Assembly: GCA_963070105.1 (NCBI GenBank)
Contig: OY718807.1
Location: forward strand, 8,161,983 to 8,225,982
Length of the DNA: 64,000 bases
Direction of reading: 5' to 3'
From: Litomosoides sigmodontis
Taxonomy: Eukaryota > Nematoda > Chromadorea > Rhabditida > Onchocercidae
Both the position numbers and the translations under genes were made by a program. The notes under the pieces are model-generated. The model had not been told where the DNA came from. It did not search any database and saw only the letters and a program-made list of their open reading frames with translations. This document shows positions 11,801 through 24,799 of this stretch, one piece after another (within the stretch, counting starts at the first letter, position 1; each line of letters begins with the position of its first letter).

Positions 11801-14800
11801 TTTTCGTGGTAAAGCACGCAGGAAATTCTGACCAACCCTAAAAGTTGCAATGAACCGTTTTAATATTTAATATTTTTTGATGATGAACCGATCGAAATGT
11901 CACTGTACTAAGGAAACTTTTGCATTAATAGATGATGTACTAGTACTCTGATTTCAAGATTTCAAGCCGACGCTGATTTTCGGTTCTAAAACAACGATCA
12001 GGTCATTTACCTTGTAAGCAGCCGATGACAAGGCAACTCTACCCCATCTACTCTTTCACCATTTTTACATTTAATCGTATATCCGTCGATTACTTTGTCG
12101 ATCGCAGCTTTAACTTCGTTCATGGAACTGAAATGGATAAATTTTGAACAAGAAATGCAATCGTGTAGAAACACAAAAGCATAATTCAGAAAAAACATCG
12201 TAACCCACCAAAAAAGGAAAAAACTTGCTTAAAGTCTCTTCCAGAAATCGAGAGGTAGCGAACTTTATTGCGCATATCACTGTGGTGATTGAAGCTAATG
12301 TGCTCATGATCGATTCTATCATGAATATTTTTCAAATCGTCAAAAATGATACGAAAAAGAATCACAGGAACTTTTATTTGATAATGAAACATCTCTTGGA
12401 GATGGACCTGGAATGATAATGATAAATTTCCCTTTGGCATTTCTTATTTGAGGGCCTTCGATTAGTTGAAACTAATGGAACCATAACACATACACATTAC
12501 TGCATGATACTCTTGATTTGATCACTGACATACTAATTTGCATTAAACAGCTTAAAAAACGTAGAAAAATACGCAAAGCCAACTGGGTGCATATGGTGTG
12601 CTGGCCCCATTTCCAGCATTGCTCCGCTTTCCGCTGCGGCTTTCAACATATTACTTATACGCATCCCAGCATTCATATCATGAAATAGAACAAATGCTAC
12701 AAATTCAATTTCCCCACTATGTTTTGGTGCACGTATCTTAACCTCGAAAGGACAACCACTACTGCCTTCTGAAATATGAACACTATTAGGACGACCACCA
12801 ATATTTTCAATCGTAAACTGTCATAAAATAATGCTCATTCCAATATACTATAGTATGATGGAAGCAGAGAATAATTCATGTGTTATGTAATTTAGTAAGA
12901 AAGGTATATAACGTTAATTCTTTAAGTCTTAGATTTTAAACGAAGTTAATCATAGTTCGTTTTTCATTTGTTTTAAATGAGGATCATTTATTTTTAACTA
13001 ATGCAAATTCTCTAATAAAAGAAAGAGCAATACCTGAATTACGTGTCACCCTTATAATGTAGTTAGTGATTCGTTCAGAAAGCTTCTCTAAAGCCCTAAA
13101 AAAGGCAGTTGAGAAAGAGTAACTAAATCGTATAATTGTAGTAGGTCAACTAAACGTACTTATTATCTTCAGGAGGATACTTCTTCTTTCGTATCACAAA
13201 TGCTTCATCAAATTCTATACCATGGGCATCCAGAATTGGCTTTAAAATACGATGTAATTGTTGATCATCAATATCTAATGGAAGAGACAACAACTTTATC
13301 TGAAACAGAATAATCCGACAATCATATATAGAGGAAATAAAACAATAAAATTGTCAATGTTTCTCACATGAAAAACACACCTTGTACAAGTCGTCGACGC
13401 TTATGTTCGGATCTCTCTCCTATAAAAATATAGTTATTGGATACACAACCAGAGTTTCTCAATAAGATTGACATCGAGTGAGTGTGGTGATAGGTATATA
13501 GATTTTTAAGTACCTTTAAATTTCTGGATGAACAAATGAACAATTAGTGAACAAAGAGAATATTTACCATCAAATCTTCCGATAACAATGAGGGTTGAAA
13601 GTACCCCAAATGTTTTGAAACCACGTTGAAAGCATACAATCTCTGATTAAAATCACGAGATTTCAACTGAAAAAATGTGTTCATAACGCTACCATTTGAA
13701 ATTCATATGGTATAATCAAATTAAAGAACTTTATCAATAATGAACTGCATGTAGTTCTGAAAAGGTTCCGAAATTATCAAAATACTTTGCTAAAGTATAA
13801 TCACGGTTAAAAGTAAGTAACCTTTATTTGGCCATAACCAAAGCTGGGTCTACGCCACCACTTAATAAGCAGTCGATAAGCAGATGAATGGGAACTGTCT
13901 CCTTTGCTAGGATATTTCAGTACAAGACGAGGCTAAAGCAAACATTTTAAAAGCTGATGAAAAAACGAATGCAAAGTGTGATTAAGAGAGCTTGATAACA
14001 GTTATATGAACCAACGAAGTTGAACAATAAGTGGACAAAAACAAACTTCAATATTGAAACCACAATGGTTTTCGCTGTTATAAATGAAAGCACGCTTGGC
14101 AACTTCCTTATTTTCCATTCTAATTAAGCATGAATGTCCAGTCTTCCTCTGATATTCTTGACGAAAAGTGACGAATTCCGTAATTTGCCCAAACTATAAA
14201 TTTCGTTATAGACAAAATGTTATTAATCATTCAATAGTAAAAATATAAAATGAACAATGAAAATTACGAAATAAGCATAACAACTGCAGATCTTGTATCC
14301 GTTCTCAAAACCTCCAAACACAACTAAGATCAGTACCAATCAAGGCAATACTCTTTTTGAGAAAACTTTTTTATTAATGCAAAAACTGATGCTTTACTAA
14401 AATTATATCATCCATTCAATAAGTCAAACATTAATGTAATGTATTTAAGAACAAACCTTGCTGAAGTACTCTTCTAATCTTTTTCTGTAGTCAACATTAT
14501 CTGTCCAATTAATGACATCTGGTCCAACATACATACTGCAGAATTCACCAGGCATTAGGATCTCCAATGGTGTACCGCTACCAGATATGTGCAACTGGAA
14601 GTAAGGATTTGTGGAATACACTTTCAGCCATTCATGAAACTTTGCGTTGTGGCAAACTAAAAGTTCAAAAATTTAGTTTGCATGTCAATTCTCACCAACA
14701 GTTACAGGCAAAAAATACTGACCATATAATCTGCATGCATTATAGGTACTTCTTTTGTTTTGTATAATGCATTCACTTTTTCTTTCGAAATCCGCTCAAC

Positions 14801-17800
14801 AAACGCTTCCAGCTGAAACGTAACTACAATTAAAAATCGAAACTCACAGAACTATTTTGCAAATCAATATTGGCACCATAACTGTTTAATAAAAATGTTT
14901 CTTATACTTAGCAACTAAAAAATTTTATACCTTTGGAAGATTTCTAACTGACACATAAATTTGAAGTCTGTTGTATGGATCATCGAATCTTTTCTTCCAA
15001 ATACATTCCATTCCTACCTAAGCAAAATTTGCAATAAATATCTATTGTAGATCATCTCGGTCGCTAATTCCAGTCCTCTTTTAACACTAATCTTCAAACG
15101 CAAAAACCTCTGATATTCTTCTCAACAATATAAAGTACTTCATGCACGTAATGCTCTCTTCGACAAAAAAAATTTAACCATACCTCCTGTTGAAGAATAT
15201 CCTTATGCGTCATAATCCACTTTTTTGTAGTAGCCCCACATCTAATCTCATACGGCACTAGCTTATTCTGAAACAAATTTCAAACATGTTATAAAATTCA
15301 TTATTAGATCACAGAGATCTGCAACACGCCGAAATTTTCAAACTTTCTTTTTTCAGAGGGAACGTTACTTCTAAGATCAAAACGTAGTATTATTAAATAC
15401 CCGTAAGTTTAATCGAATGCACTTTATAGGAGTACTAAAGCTATAACATTAAATCTTTGATATAAATTACTTTTTGACGATGGTAGAAAGAATAAACCAT
15501 GATAAAAATGTATGTTATATTTCTAACTTTATTTGATATAAAAAAAAGCACGTATGCGTATTCGATGAGAACAGAACATACAATAGAACATACTTTTCTT
15601 CCCTCTTCTAACACATTTTGATTAATTTCATTCAACCAAGAAGGATCCGCAGCACACACATTAAATACAAAATCATTTGACGTACGGACCGAACACTCAT
15701 AAACAATAACTTCAGGAGTTATATCGGTGTATTTCAAAGCCGATGACGGGTGAATCTGTAAGAACAGAACTACTACTGTAAACTGAAATGAGCACGTCTA
15801 CCGCATTAACGTGGGATTGTTATCAAAACTACATTTAACAACACAAGATAACATATATTGAAAAGGAATTCCGTACGTTTGAAAGTAAAGAGATATTCAC
15901 AACTTCGTACACTTCCAACTGCTAAGTTAAATATTTTAGGCTAAATCTGGAATATATAGCAACATACGAAGACGTATTTCTTCTCGTTAAAATCATAATA
16001 TCCGAGTTCCGGCAAGCCGGAATATATTGCTAAATTGCTTCCAAAGGCTCGACAGAAAAGATTGGGAATAACTGTTCGAGCTTTTGAAATATCAATGTTG
16101 TTTATATTCGCATTAACGCCCTAAAATAATTTGGCAAGCTCGAAAAACTATACATGACTCTGATTTATATCTAGGAGATGCATCAAAAAATATGCAGATC
16201 ATCAATTAACCAATTCGATATCCTACAATAATTTCAAAATTTAACAATATAAATGAATGCACACTCACAGTAAGATGATAAATGATTTTGCAGATCTTAT
16301 AAGCAGTGTTATGCACACATTTCATCCGCTTTGAATTTACATAATTCTCAAAACACCAATAATTGGATCGTTTCTTTGGTGTTTTTATATGCTGCAGGAA
16401 TACCTACAGAGTAATTTTTATAATAAAATAAACTGCCTGTTCTGACATCAGTAGTAGCAAACTTTTAAAGCTATTATCATGTCAACCGATTACAATGGAT
16501 AATTGCCTCTCCATTTCTATCTCTCCCTTCATAGGCATAGTAGTAAACAATTACGAGCAGAAAAAAACAAGAATGGGAATTTGATAAACAAGCAGAGCAA
16601 TGCTACAAAATCCAAATATCTTTCAAAACTTTTTAAAAGTTTGTTTAATCCAGTGCTTATGGCCCAAGATATTAAACTTACCGCTAAAGACGTCATTGGA
16701 TCACCACTGTCTTCACAAAATGATAGTTTCTTTTGATCTGCTAGAATAAACTTCTGAAAATAAGCGATCTGACAACTTGTCGCTTATTAATATGCATATA
16801 TTTCACACAGTGAGATGCTTAATAAAATCTCATAAATGAAGAAAAACTGCTATCCCCCAACAATTGACCAAAAAAAAATCAATGATTTCACTGCATGAGT
16901 TGGCCTTTCACCAATATAAGTAGGAGAGAGGATAAAAATTTCTATAGAAAGCAATGGCATAATATGTTGCAAAACATGAATGGATAACTGCATCACTTTT
17001 CCTCTTTGTTTATTCTATTGGTCTAGAAATCTTGAAAATGGCATGAAACATGATTATGAAGTGAGTTCAAAATTAATACAGTACAGGACCATGAAGTCAT
17101 TTTCTATTCGGAAAGTTCAAAACATTACCTCTTTCTTGTTCCCACGATGGAAGAGCGACCCGACATGAATGCATGCACAGACGACTGCTGTTTCAGCTAC
17201 TAAATTATATTCTAGAGAATCTAGAACCATTTTTGCTAGACGCGGCTCTATAGGTAACTGTTTCATCTGCTTACCCAAATTGGTTAGGACTACTCCGGTT
17301 TCATGACATTCAATGGCTTTAAGTGATCTGAAATATTTTACTGCATAAATATTTCACTGCAATTGCATCTTTCCAAAAAAATCTGGAACAACTGTCTCTC
17401 AAAAAAAACATGCCTCAAAAGTGCCATCGAATACATCAAAATATCTGGATCCAGTTTCCCAATGAAATCAAACTGTGAAGGGTCAGTAATACCAGCTGAT
17501 ATCATATACAACACAACTTCAGTAAGGCTACTGACAAGGATCTCAGGAGTGTTTGTGGATTCCATTGCTTCATACTGCTGTTCCGAGTAAAGACGGTAAC
17601 AAATCCCTAAACAAAATTTAATCGTAGCTGACTGTAACAGAAGTAATTTGGAAGCACTGGGAAGTTGGGAATTTTTTTTTTACATCAGCCTCTTTTTAAT
17701 ATGAAACTAATTTCGTTAATCTTTTGCGCAAATCAAAACCTAACATATGTGACCAATAAGTCAACTTCCGAATTGTTTCCTTTTAGTTATAAATGGAACC

Positions 17801-20437
17801 TTTTTTACTTTTTTTGTGTTCCGTTTGTAAGGTAATTAAATCGATCCATGAGAAAAATTAGAAACTAGAACGATAAACTTTCTCGCAAGATCTTTTTTTA
17901 TCAAAAAAATCCTAGCAAACCTGGTGCTGTTCTTCCGGCTCTTCCAGCTCGTTGTTTTGCAGCAGATTTCGATATCAAACCTAGTTCTAAAACATTCCTT
18001 CGTCTGGTGACGTCAAATTTTTTCACCTGAATGAAAGTAATGAAGGTAAATTATTTGTGAAAATAGACATAACAGAATGTTTTCGAATTAAAATCGTATT
18101 ATTAAAACAATTAATTCTCGCCTTCTTTGCTCCCTTGTGTTGGAAAATTTTGCAAGAAAGCATAAAAGAGAAATAATACGGCATACCTTCGCTAAGCCGC
18201 AATCTACAATGTACCTAACGCCTGGAATTGTAATCGAAGTTTCGCCGACATTTGTTGCAAAAATAACCTGTAAAAAAATGAAATTTTAAAAATTGAAATG
18301 TCTCAGAAAATATAATAACAACGAAGAAAACTCGAACAGTAACCTTATGGTGATATCCTGATTCCAAAGGACCGAATACTTCAACTTGATCTTCAACTGG
18401 CATATCTCCGTATAATGTCATGATTTTCACCTTCACGCTGTGATTAAGTTCCGCCAGCTGCTTAGAAAGGCGTTCTTCAGCTATCAATGTTTCAAGAGGA
18501 CTAAAAGAATTAAGAAATTACAGTGAAAATAATACAAAGAAAGGCAATAAATGCAAAACACAACAATAAATGTCAGCAGCACATGTATTCCTCAAGAAGA
18601 AAATTAAATTACGCAATTAGTCTTCATTCAACTAAGACAGCTTCGATCCATAGGTCAGATTCCCAAGTCCCAGCTACTTACCAACTAGAGAATTAACGTT
18701 CATTAATGACGATTTTAATTCATTAATAAAGTTTTTAACACTTATGCCTTGAAAACAATATACTGAAAATTTGGCATAAAAATATAAAAATTTGATTCTA
18801 CGAATAATTGCCATACTTTGATAAGAAAGCCATAATGTGTGCTGCATGGGTTTCCAAGGTATCGTCTAAAGATATTTCCTCAAAAGGTTGTTTTTTAGCT
18901 TCATTCGAACAAATATGTGCTACTTTTTTCACAGTTCGATCAATATAATCCCATATCAAACTTCTAATTCTGAAAGAAGAAAGAAACCCGAAAAGTAGAC
19001 CGACGAGACAATATAAACAAAAATGGCTCCGAACAAAATACTAAATAGTCCTAACAAGGACTAAAAGTCTTGCTATATTTGCAACCCAAAAAAGGTAAGA
19101 AACGAAAGTATATAGTATGAGGTAGGTTTAATAACAAATATTGTAACTTCACTATTGTATAAGAAGGCATATGATTGAAATAAAGCATGTATTTATCTGG
19201 CAAAATGGTTATGAACTGAAGAAAACTAACCCTCCACATCCTGTAACTGGCGGCTCGTAACAAATCTTTATGGGGTACTGACGTCCTTGAACTTCCAATT
19301 TTTGTGCTTTGAACTCAGCAAAATATTCCAGTATCGGCTCTGGATCAACTGTTGCGGAACATATCACCTAGAATAAGATACAATAGACTAGAGTTTAAGA
19401 ACAGAATAACCAAAAAATACGCATGCATAAAATTTTCAACGAAACTAACCAATTTCATATCCGATCGCAGTCTAAGTACTCTCTTCATCATTCCCAAACA
19501 CATATCTGTATTAAGAGTTCGTTCGTGTACTTCATCAATCACAACGCATCCAAATGGGGACAACTTGTCATCTTGTAGTATGCAATCCAAAAGATGTTGT
19601 TCTGTTATAAAATTTATTTTCGCATTCGGAATAGGTCTCATCCTGAAATACACTGCCTATAACCTTGTCATCGCAAAAGTAAGACGGCAACGCAGCAAAC
19701 ATTACAGTACATCTTAAAGAGCATACGGCGCTTAACCACGTATACCATTTAAATATAATCATACCATTTCAAAAAGCGTAAAAGCTTACCCATTTTTATA
19801 TACGGAGATGTTAACCAAACACTGATTACTCAGTGATGTCTCTTTCGCTACTCTCGTGGCCAGATCGTAGACAGCAGTCTAAAAGAATAAAAACCAATTA
19901 GGAATAAACCAATTGAAAATCAACATATCCGCATCAGTGAACCAAAAAGAAAACGAAGATAAACCCAAAAAAAAAACAAGCAGTGTTCCTCCATAAGCAA
20001 TTTCACATTATATCTCTAAAAAGAGATGTTAAAGGAGAAACCTTGCGTGGCTGAGTGCATAAAACTTTCTGCGTAGTCGTAATGATGTCATCAAATGCTA
20101 AATATTGCGGTATCTGTGTACTTTTACCCGAGCCAGTATCTGCCACAATAAGCAATACTCTTGCCTGAATATGTAATTCAAATAAATTAAATTTAAGAAA
20201 AAAGCCACTGGCAATAATAAACCACGTTTAGTATTGTACAGTAATTGAATTTCAGTGATAAAGTATAGACAACCAATGCATTATTTTCAGTAATAATGAA
20301 ACTACTAGAAATTAAAACCCAAATAAAATCATAAAATAAAAAAATACATTAACCTGGTTACATAGTACGTCCTTGATATTTTTTCTAATGTCATATATCG
20401 GCAATCCCTGAGCAAAACGTTCTATTTCATGCTCCAT
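8815..20437 (-). CDS. DEAH-box RNA helicase fused to RING-IBR-RING ubiquitin ligase
   Basis: My model has 36 exons, from ATG at 20437-20435 to TGA at 8817-8815, about 1,699 residues, all junctions in phase. Helicase exons lie at 20437-15968: Walker [10 protein letters not shown] (about 36-44), DEVH box VIDEVHERT (135-138), SAT (167-169), [22 protein letters not shown] (364-371), then winged-helix/HA2 (EADQKK-type motif, [10 protein letters not shown]) and OB-fold ([15 protein letters not shown]). Exons 15755-11184 encode a middle part with RRM- or KH-like stretches. Ligase exons: RING1 at 10918-10748 ([20 protein letters not shown]) running into 10542-10312, IBR in 10542-10012, RING2 at 9618-9489 with GGCNHM, whose Cys (about 1554) is the thioester-forming position of RBR enzymes. 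The tail is acidic. The order matches plant DEAH11/DEAH12. RNA remodelling coupled to ubiquitination is inferred. Two introns use GC donors; the 12573-12407 junction is uncertain. Confidence 0.88.
9489..10918 (-). other. RBR ligase module within the helicase fusion
   Basis: The four exons here form a full RBR. RING1 has C-x2-C, a central C-x-H-x2-C-x2-C, and a final C-x2-C ([11 protein letters not shown]) in the following exon. The IBR has [12 protein letters not shown] joined to [23 protein letters not shown]2 reads [20 protein letters not shown] then [12 protein letters not shown]. All zinc ligands and the putative catalytic Cys are present, so the ligase is predicted active. Activity is an inference from conserved residues. 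Confidence 0.9.
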
Positions 20438-20641
20438 AATTCTAAACTATTGATTTGAAGCTTTTCATTACAATAATGGACGAGTTATAAACGCTGAAAA
20501 GCTAGAGAAAAAAGCTAATGACTGCAAAAAACTACGAAGTTGATTATAAGCAAAGGGTCAACACAATTCAGTGCTTCTCATATAACGAAGATAAAATTTC
20601 CTTAAATTATGCGCTGTTTGTTTATTATTGAAATTGATTTG
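20438..20641 (-). promoter_or_regulatory. Short intercistronic spacer, probable operon junction
   Basis: Only 204 bases separate the stop of the 240-residue gene from the start of the helicase-RBR gene on the same strand. On the minus strand there is AATAAA (TTTATT near 20630-20636) soon after the upstream stop, then possible acceptors (ending CAATAG and TTTAG) within about 15 bases of the downstream ATG. This is the usual form of a nematode operon spacer. Transcript linkage is inferred. Confidence 0.5.
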
Positions 20642-23256
20642 TTACACTTTGCAGTGTGCAATTACTAACTCCGCAATCAACGTTTCGGCAGTCGGTGATT
20701 TTTTCAGCATTTGAACACATTTCGCATGTATTTCATCAAAAATTTTTAATCTGAGGCTTCGTTTCAGGATCTAAATATTTACTCTTATAATTAAAACATG
20801 AAAAAAAATTGTGAAATTGCCTGTGGAACCTTCAGCTGTTTAATGTACAGAAATATAATGAATGTGAAAGTATTAGGAAAAAAAATTAAAAGTTACTTCT
20901 GCTTCCAAAAAGTCACAATCACTGATGCTACTAGCTTCATGTTCCTTACGCTTCTTCAATTTTCCTGTATCGCAAATGAATTTACCACGAACACGACGTA
21001 AAGCCTGCTGCCAAGGCGGACACGGGATCTAAAATCACCGAAATAAGCAAATTCATGTACATGCCTTGTAGCATTCAAAAATTACAAACCATTTTTCGAC
21101 TGCAATAATTTACACCACGTAATAGAGTTGCATTTCTTCTTGAAGAAGTAATATCCATGCCAAAAGCTAAAAAAGAAAAGGATTGGTTAAAATAGTAGGA
21201 TGTGTTTCGGCACTATACGCACAGATCATTTTATTTATGTGAATCCTACAACTAATAATACAAAATAGAAAAGTTCTAACAAAAATTGACAAGAAAAGAT
21301 AAAACAAAAAGGACAAAACAATATATTATATAAATTATGCTATATGGCAGAAGCACCAGCTTTTCATTTCCTAATAAAATCAGTGGTCATTCGAATCCTT
21401 TCATTACCAGAAAAAACCTACTGGAATTTTTAATCACCGATTCTAAATATTGCGTGGAGTATAAATCGTTAATAGTGAAAGTCGGGGGTTCGCCATAAGC
21501 TGAAATGTCACCGTAAAGAGAAAAAAAGATAGACAATTTCACTTATTGCAAAAAGTGTTGACATAAGAGAAATGTTGATTTTCCATATGGCGAAGATTTT
21601 AAGATATACAGTTAACCTTTGTTACTTGATGACTGAGACTGAACATCAACAGCATCCACTTTAGGCATCCTATGGACTGGAATAATGGAATCTTCTGCAA
21701 CCTACAATAATTGAACCCGATATTGTAACAGTTTGCACAGAGATTGTTCCAAAATTGAATATTGTGAAACCGAAAGTAAAGAATACTACTGTTATCAATC
21801 ATACTTTTCACTCGAAATTTTGACGATAAATCAAAAACTTTCAAGAAAAGTTCAAACCGTCAAATTTTCCAACAAGATGACAAAACATGGTCTTAGCCTT
21901 CAATTAGATAAATTATAAAGCAAAGAAGGAAGAATAATAAAAACAGGACACGATACAAACACGAGTAAAAGAGGAAAATACAAATGATTTGATTTTTAAA
22001 TCGCAAATCGTAAAAAACAAGTTCAGAAATAGAAGCAGTCTGCAACTCCAACTAATAATTTTTAATGCATGTAACACATTTTGTAATGCTTCCAGTGTTA
22101 TGAAAGCTATAAACAACCTAGAAATAAAAAACCCTAAAAATACTGCGAAATAACCAAGAAATAATACCATTTTAGAAGTAATACCCTGCAAAACAATTAG
22201 CTCATGCAAAATAACAAATTCTGGAAGAAAAGTATACCATATTACTTTATCACAGATTCGACTTGATGGAAGGCATAATGATACTGCTTCGATGGAGATT
22301 AAAAACCTACTTAACTCAGTTATCCTCTTTGTACTATTATATGTCGGACAAATTTTCTAAAACAGTTCTTTTACCTTAGGCACTGCATTTGTACAAGCAA
22401 TAGAAGAACACCATTCTCGTATTTGCTGTTCCATTATCTGCAATATCACTGTAAATATGTTCAATAAAAAAATAAGCTTAACGATCATATTCATTTTTAA
22501 TTCGTTACCATCGAAAGACACATAAAATACTCATTCGCAAACCTGCTTTGTGGATTTATCCGTACTCCCACTTTCTCGTTCAAGCTGAAAGTTGTATTAC
22601 ATGATATTGTACGACATTACAGTAATATGAGACAGTCAACATGAAATTTGAAAAAGTGATAAAAAGAGAACAGTCTATTTCTAGAAATTTAAGCCATTGA
22701 TACCATCCTAAATAGACAGCAAAAGACTTACTATGAAATATGATTGCTCCCGACGAGAGATAGAATGATTCGCTGTATCTAAAGATATAGGGATGATTAC
22801 GTTCTTATTATGAGCTGCATACTTTACTTCGGTGGATGAAAATGAACAGTCTCACAACGATGGTCACAACGTGTCAATACAAAAATATGTCGGATCCATT
22901 CAGTAAGCTTGATCAAATGATCCATCATACATTCAATTTTAGCACTTTATAAGCTATCATGGTAACTTGCAATGCGCCAATACGGGAACACCAAAAATAA
23001 TTTATGACTGCGATATTGAGATAAGGATATTAAAAATTGTGAGGATTTATAAATTGATAAGATTGAATGTGTAGCAGTAGTCATAAACACTGATTACGAA
23101 GAAGACAATGACAGCTGTAAAACTAAGCACTTAATAGAGTTGCCCAAATGATTTACCACGAGCAGTGCGAGGTAAATTGTAAACGATTTCAGTGTTTTCC
23201 AATCTGATCTTTCCCCGTTGTGATTTGAATATGTTTATCAATTCCTCACCAACCAT
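20642..23256 (-). CDS. Unrecognised 240-residue protein, probable first cistron of operon
   Basis: Eight exons join in phase: 23256-23157, 22826-22732, 22584-22543, 22437-22375, 21701-21617, 21166-21090, 21028-20897 and 20770-20642. I do not recognise the family. Visible features are an N-terminal MVGEELINIFKSQRGKIR, a charged low-complexity middle (LERESGSTDKSTKQ, then a Ser/Gln-rich stretch), a segment with two Cys (GVNYCSRKMIPCPPWQQALR) that may be a conserved core, a basic KLKKRK cluster and a C-terminal helix-like tail ending AHCKV. There is no signal peptide or membrane segment, so a cytosolic or nuclear protein is likely. All introns are GT-AG; the exon 2 acceptor is a plain CCGAAG, chosen because only it keeps the frame. 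It sits just upstream of the helicase-RBR gene, suggesting shared transcription. Function is unknown. Confidence 0.7.
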
Positions 23257-24799
23257 TTCGCTAAACAAAAATACTTTCACTCTGAAAATATCGACAGTTC
23301 TCTCGAAAGACTATCACGTTTCTCATTCCTTCGCTACGTAAAAAAAATGAAGTAGGAGAACATCAGTCAGCATCATTCCCTGATATTTTGCATTTGGTAA
23401 AGCAGGATTTAAGAAATTTTGTTCCACCCTCCTCAACGACATCACTAAGGTGTGCTAAATGCTTCCCGCAAACTTTTTGTAAGTAAAGAACTGTATTCGA
23501 ATCTGAATTCGTAACTCTTTATTCCTAACCCTTACATATGAAGTTTACTCGTTACTGATGTTTCTCGTACTGCAAAATATTAAAAAAAAAAAAAAAGAAA
23601 ACTATAAGCGAAATGAACCATCTGTAATTTGACTACTGAATTTCTGTCTAAGCGGTCATTAAATATTTTTCGGGAAAAAAATATGAACCTACGAGGCAAC
23701 ATAAAGAGATCATCAATTTGAAGTTGGTGTAACAAATAGGATATGGGAAGCATTACAGATGGATCGTTTCAACAAGCAACGAAAAACTCTGTAAAGTATT
23801 ATGTAACAAATAGCGATGAGGAATAGGACAGTGGCTATTTAATCCCTTCCCCTTCTCCAAATACCACACTTACCACTTTAACTCGTTCCCATCAACTGTG
23901 GAAGGAATCACTCGCACTGAAATTAGCTACCATCAAATTTCTATTTGCTTTGAAAAGATACCTTTTAGCAGATTATGGAGCAGACAGCTAAATGAGGTAA
24001 AGAGAAACCGAAGCTTTGATGGGAAAAAGTAAGGTAATACCGCTAATTATAATTTAATGAATCGGTGGGGCAAGCTTGCACACCACGCAAATACGACGCT
24101 TCACCACCGATCTGCAACATGACAGCAGGCTGCTTCTTAGCACTCTCCTTCAAAACAAGCCACTTTTACCTGCCTCCATATCGTCCTTTTCACTCCTAAT
24201 TCTCTATGTTCTATCGTCTTTCACGACACGAACTGTAGCGTTGTAAACCTGTCCTTGTTGCAGGTCGCATCATCCGAAGGCAGTGGAGGGGGTCTGTGCT
24301 GGAGGTGATATAGGTCGGGGGGTGAATTATTTGCAGTCCGCGAGGAACGATAGTAAATTGATTCATTATTCGGGGCACTAATCTCTTTGTCTCTTTGATT
24401 GTACATGCAAAACTCATGTGGTTGCAACGGAACGTTTGGGAGTATTTGATGAAAAATGAAACTTGAAAGTTGTTGAGCTGTGAAATTCACATAATATTAG
24501 TAAAATAATAATTGAAAGATTTAATATGGTGGCTTTAACAGTAGTCACCCTAATCGTCAAATATTCTCTATAAGATGGCGAGATCATGCCACTTGCTTTT
24601 GTTCCACCTAACAATATACATCTACTCTGAATATACTTGTGCATAATTCGCATGCTTTTTGCATCCTTTAATTATATTAATAGGAATAGTGTCATTATTT
24701 GTTGTAATTTACTGCTTGGTTCTCTAACAGTGCACGTTGTGTTTCTTTTTCTCAAGACCACGTATTCAGGAGCGCAGAAAGACTCCAATTAACGTAACG
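23257..24799. other. Divergent intergenic region, putative promoters
   Basis: Separates the minus-strand operon from plus-strand LIN-23. A GC-richer stretch lies at about 24060-24330. An unpaired acceptor ending ATTCAG at 24769, 30 bases before the LIN-23 ATG, may take a spliced leader. No coding exon is supported. Confidence 0.5.

Noticed and set aside
16682..16740. Acceptor TTCTAG for helicase exon 12
   Set aside because: It breaks the frame. The stronger TTTTCAG 13 bases upstream (exon from 16753) keeps phase and the family ADQKK motif.
19352..19717. 121-codon plus-strand frame
   Set aside because: Antisense shadow of the DEVH-box exon.
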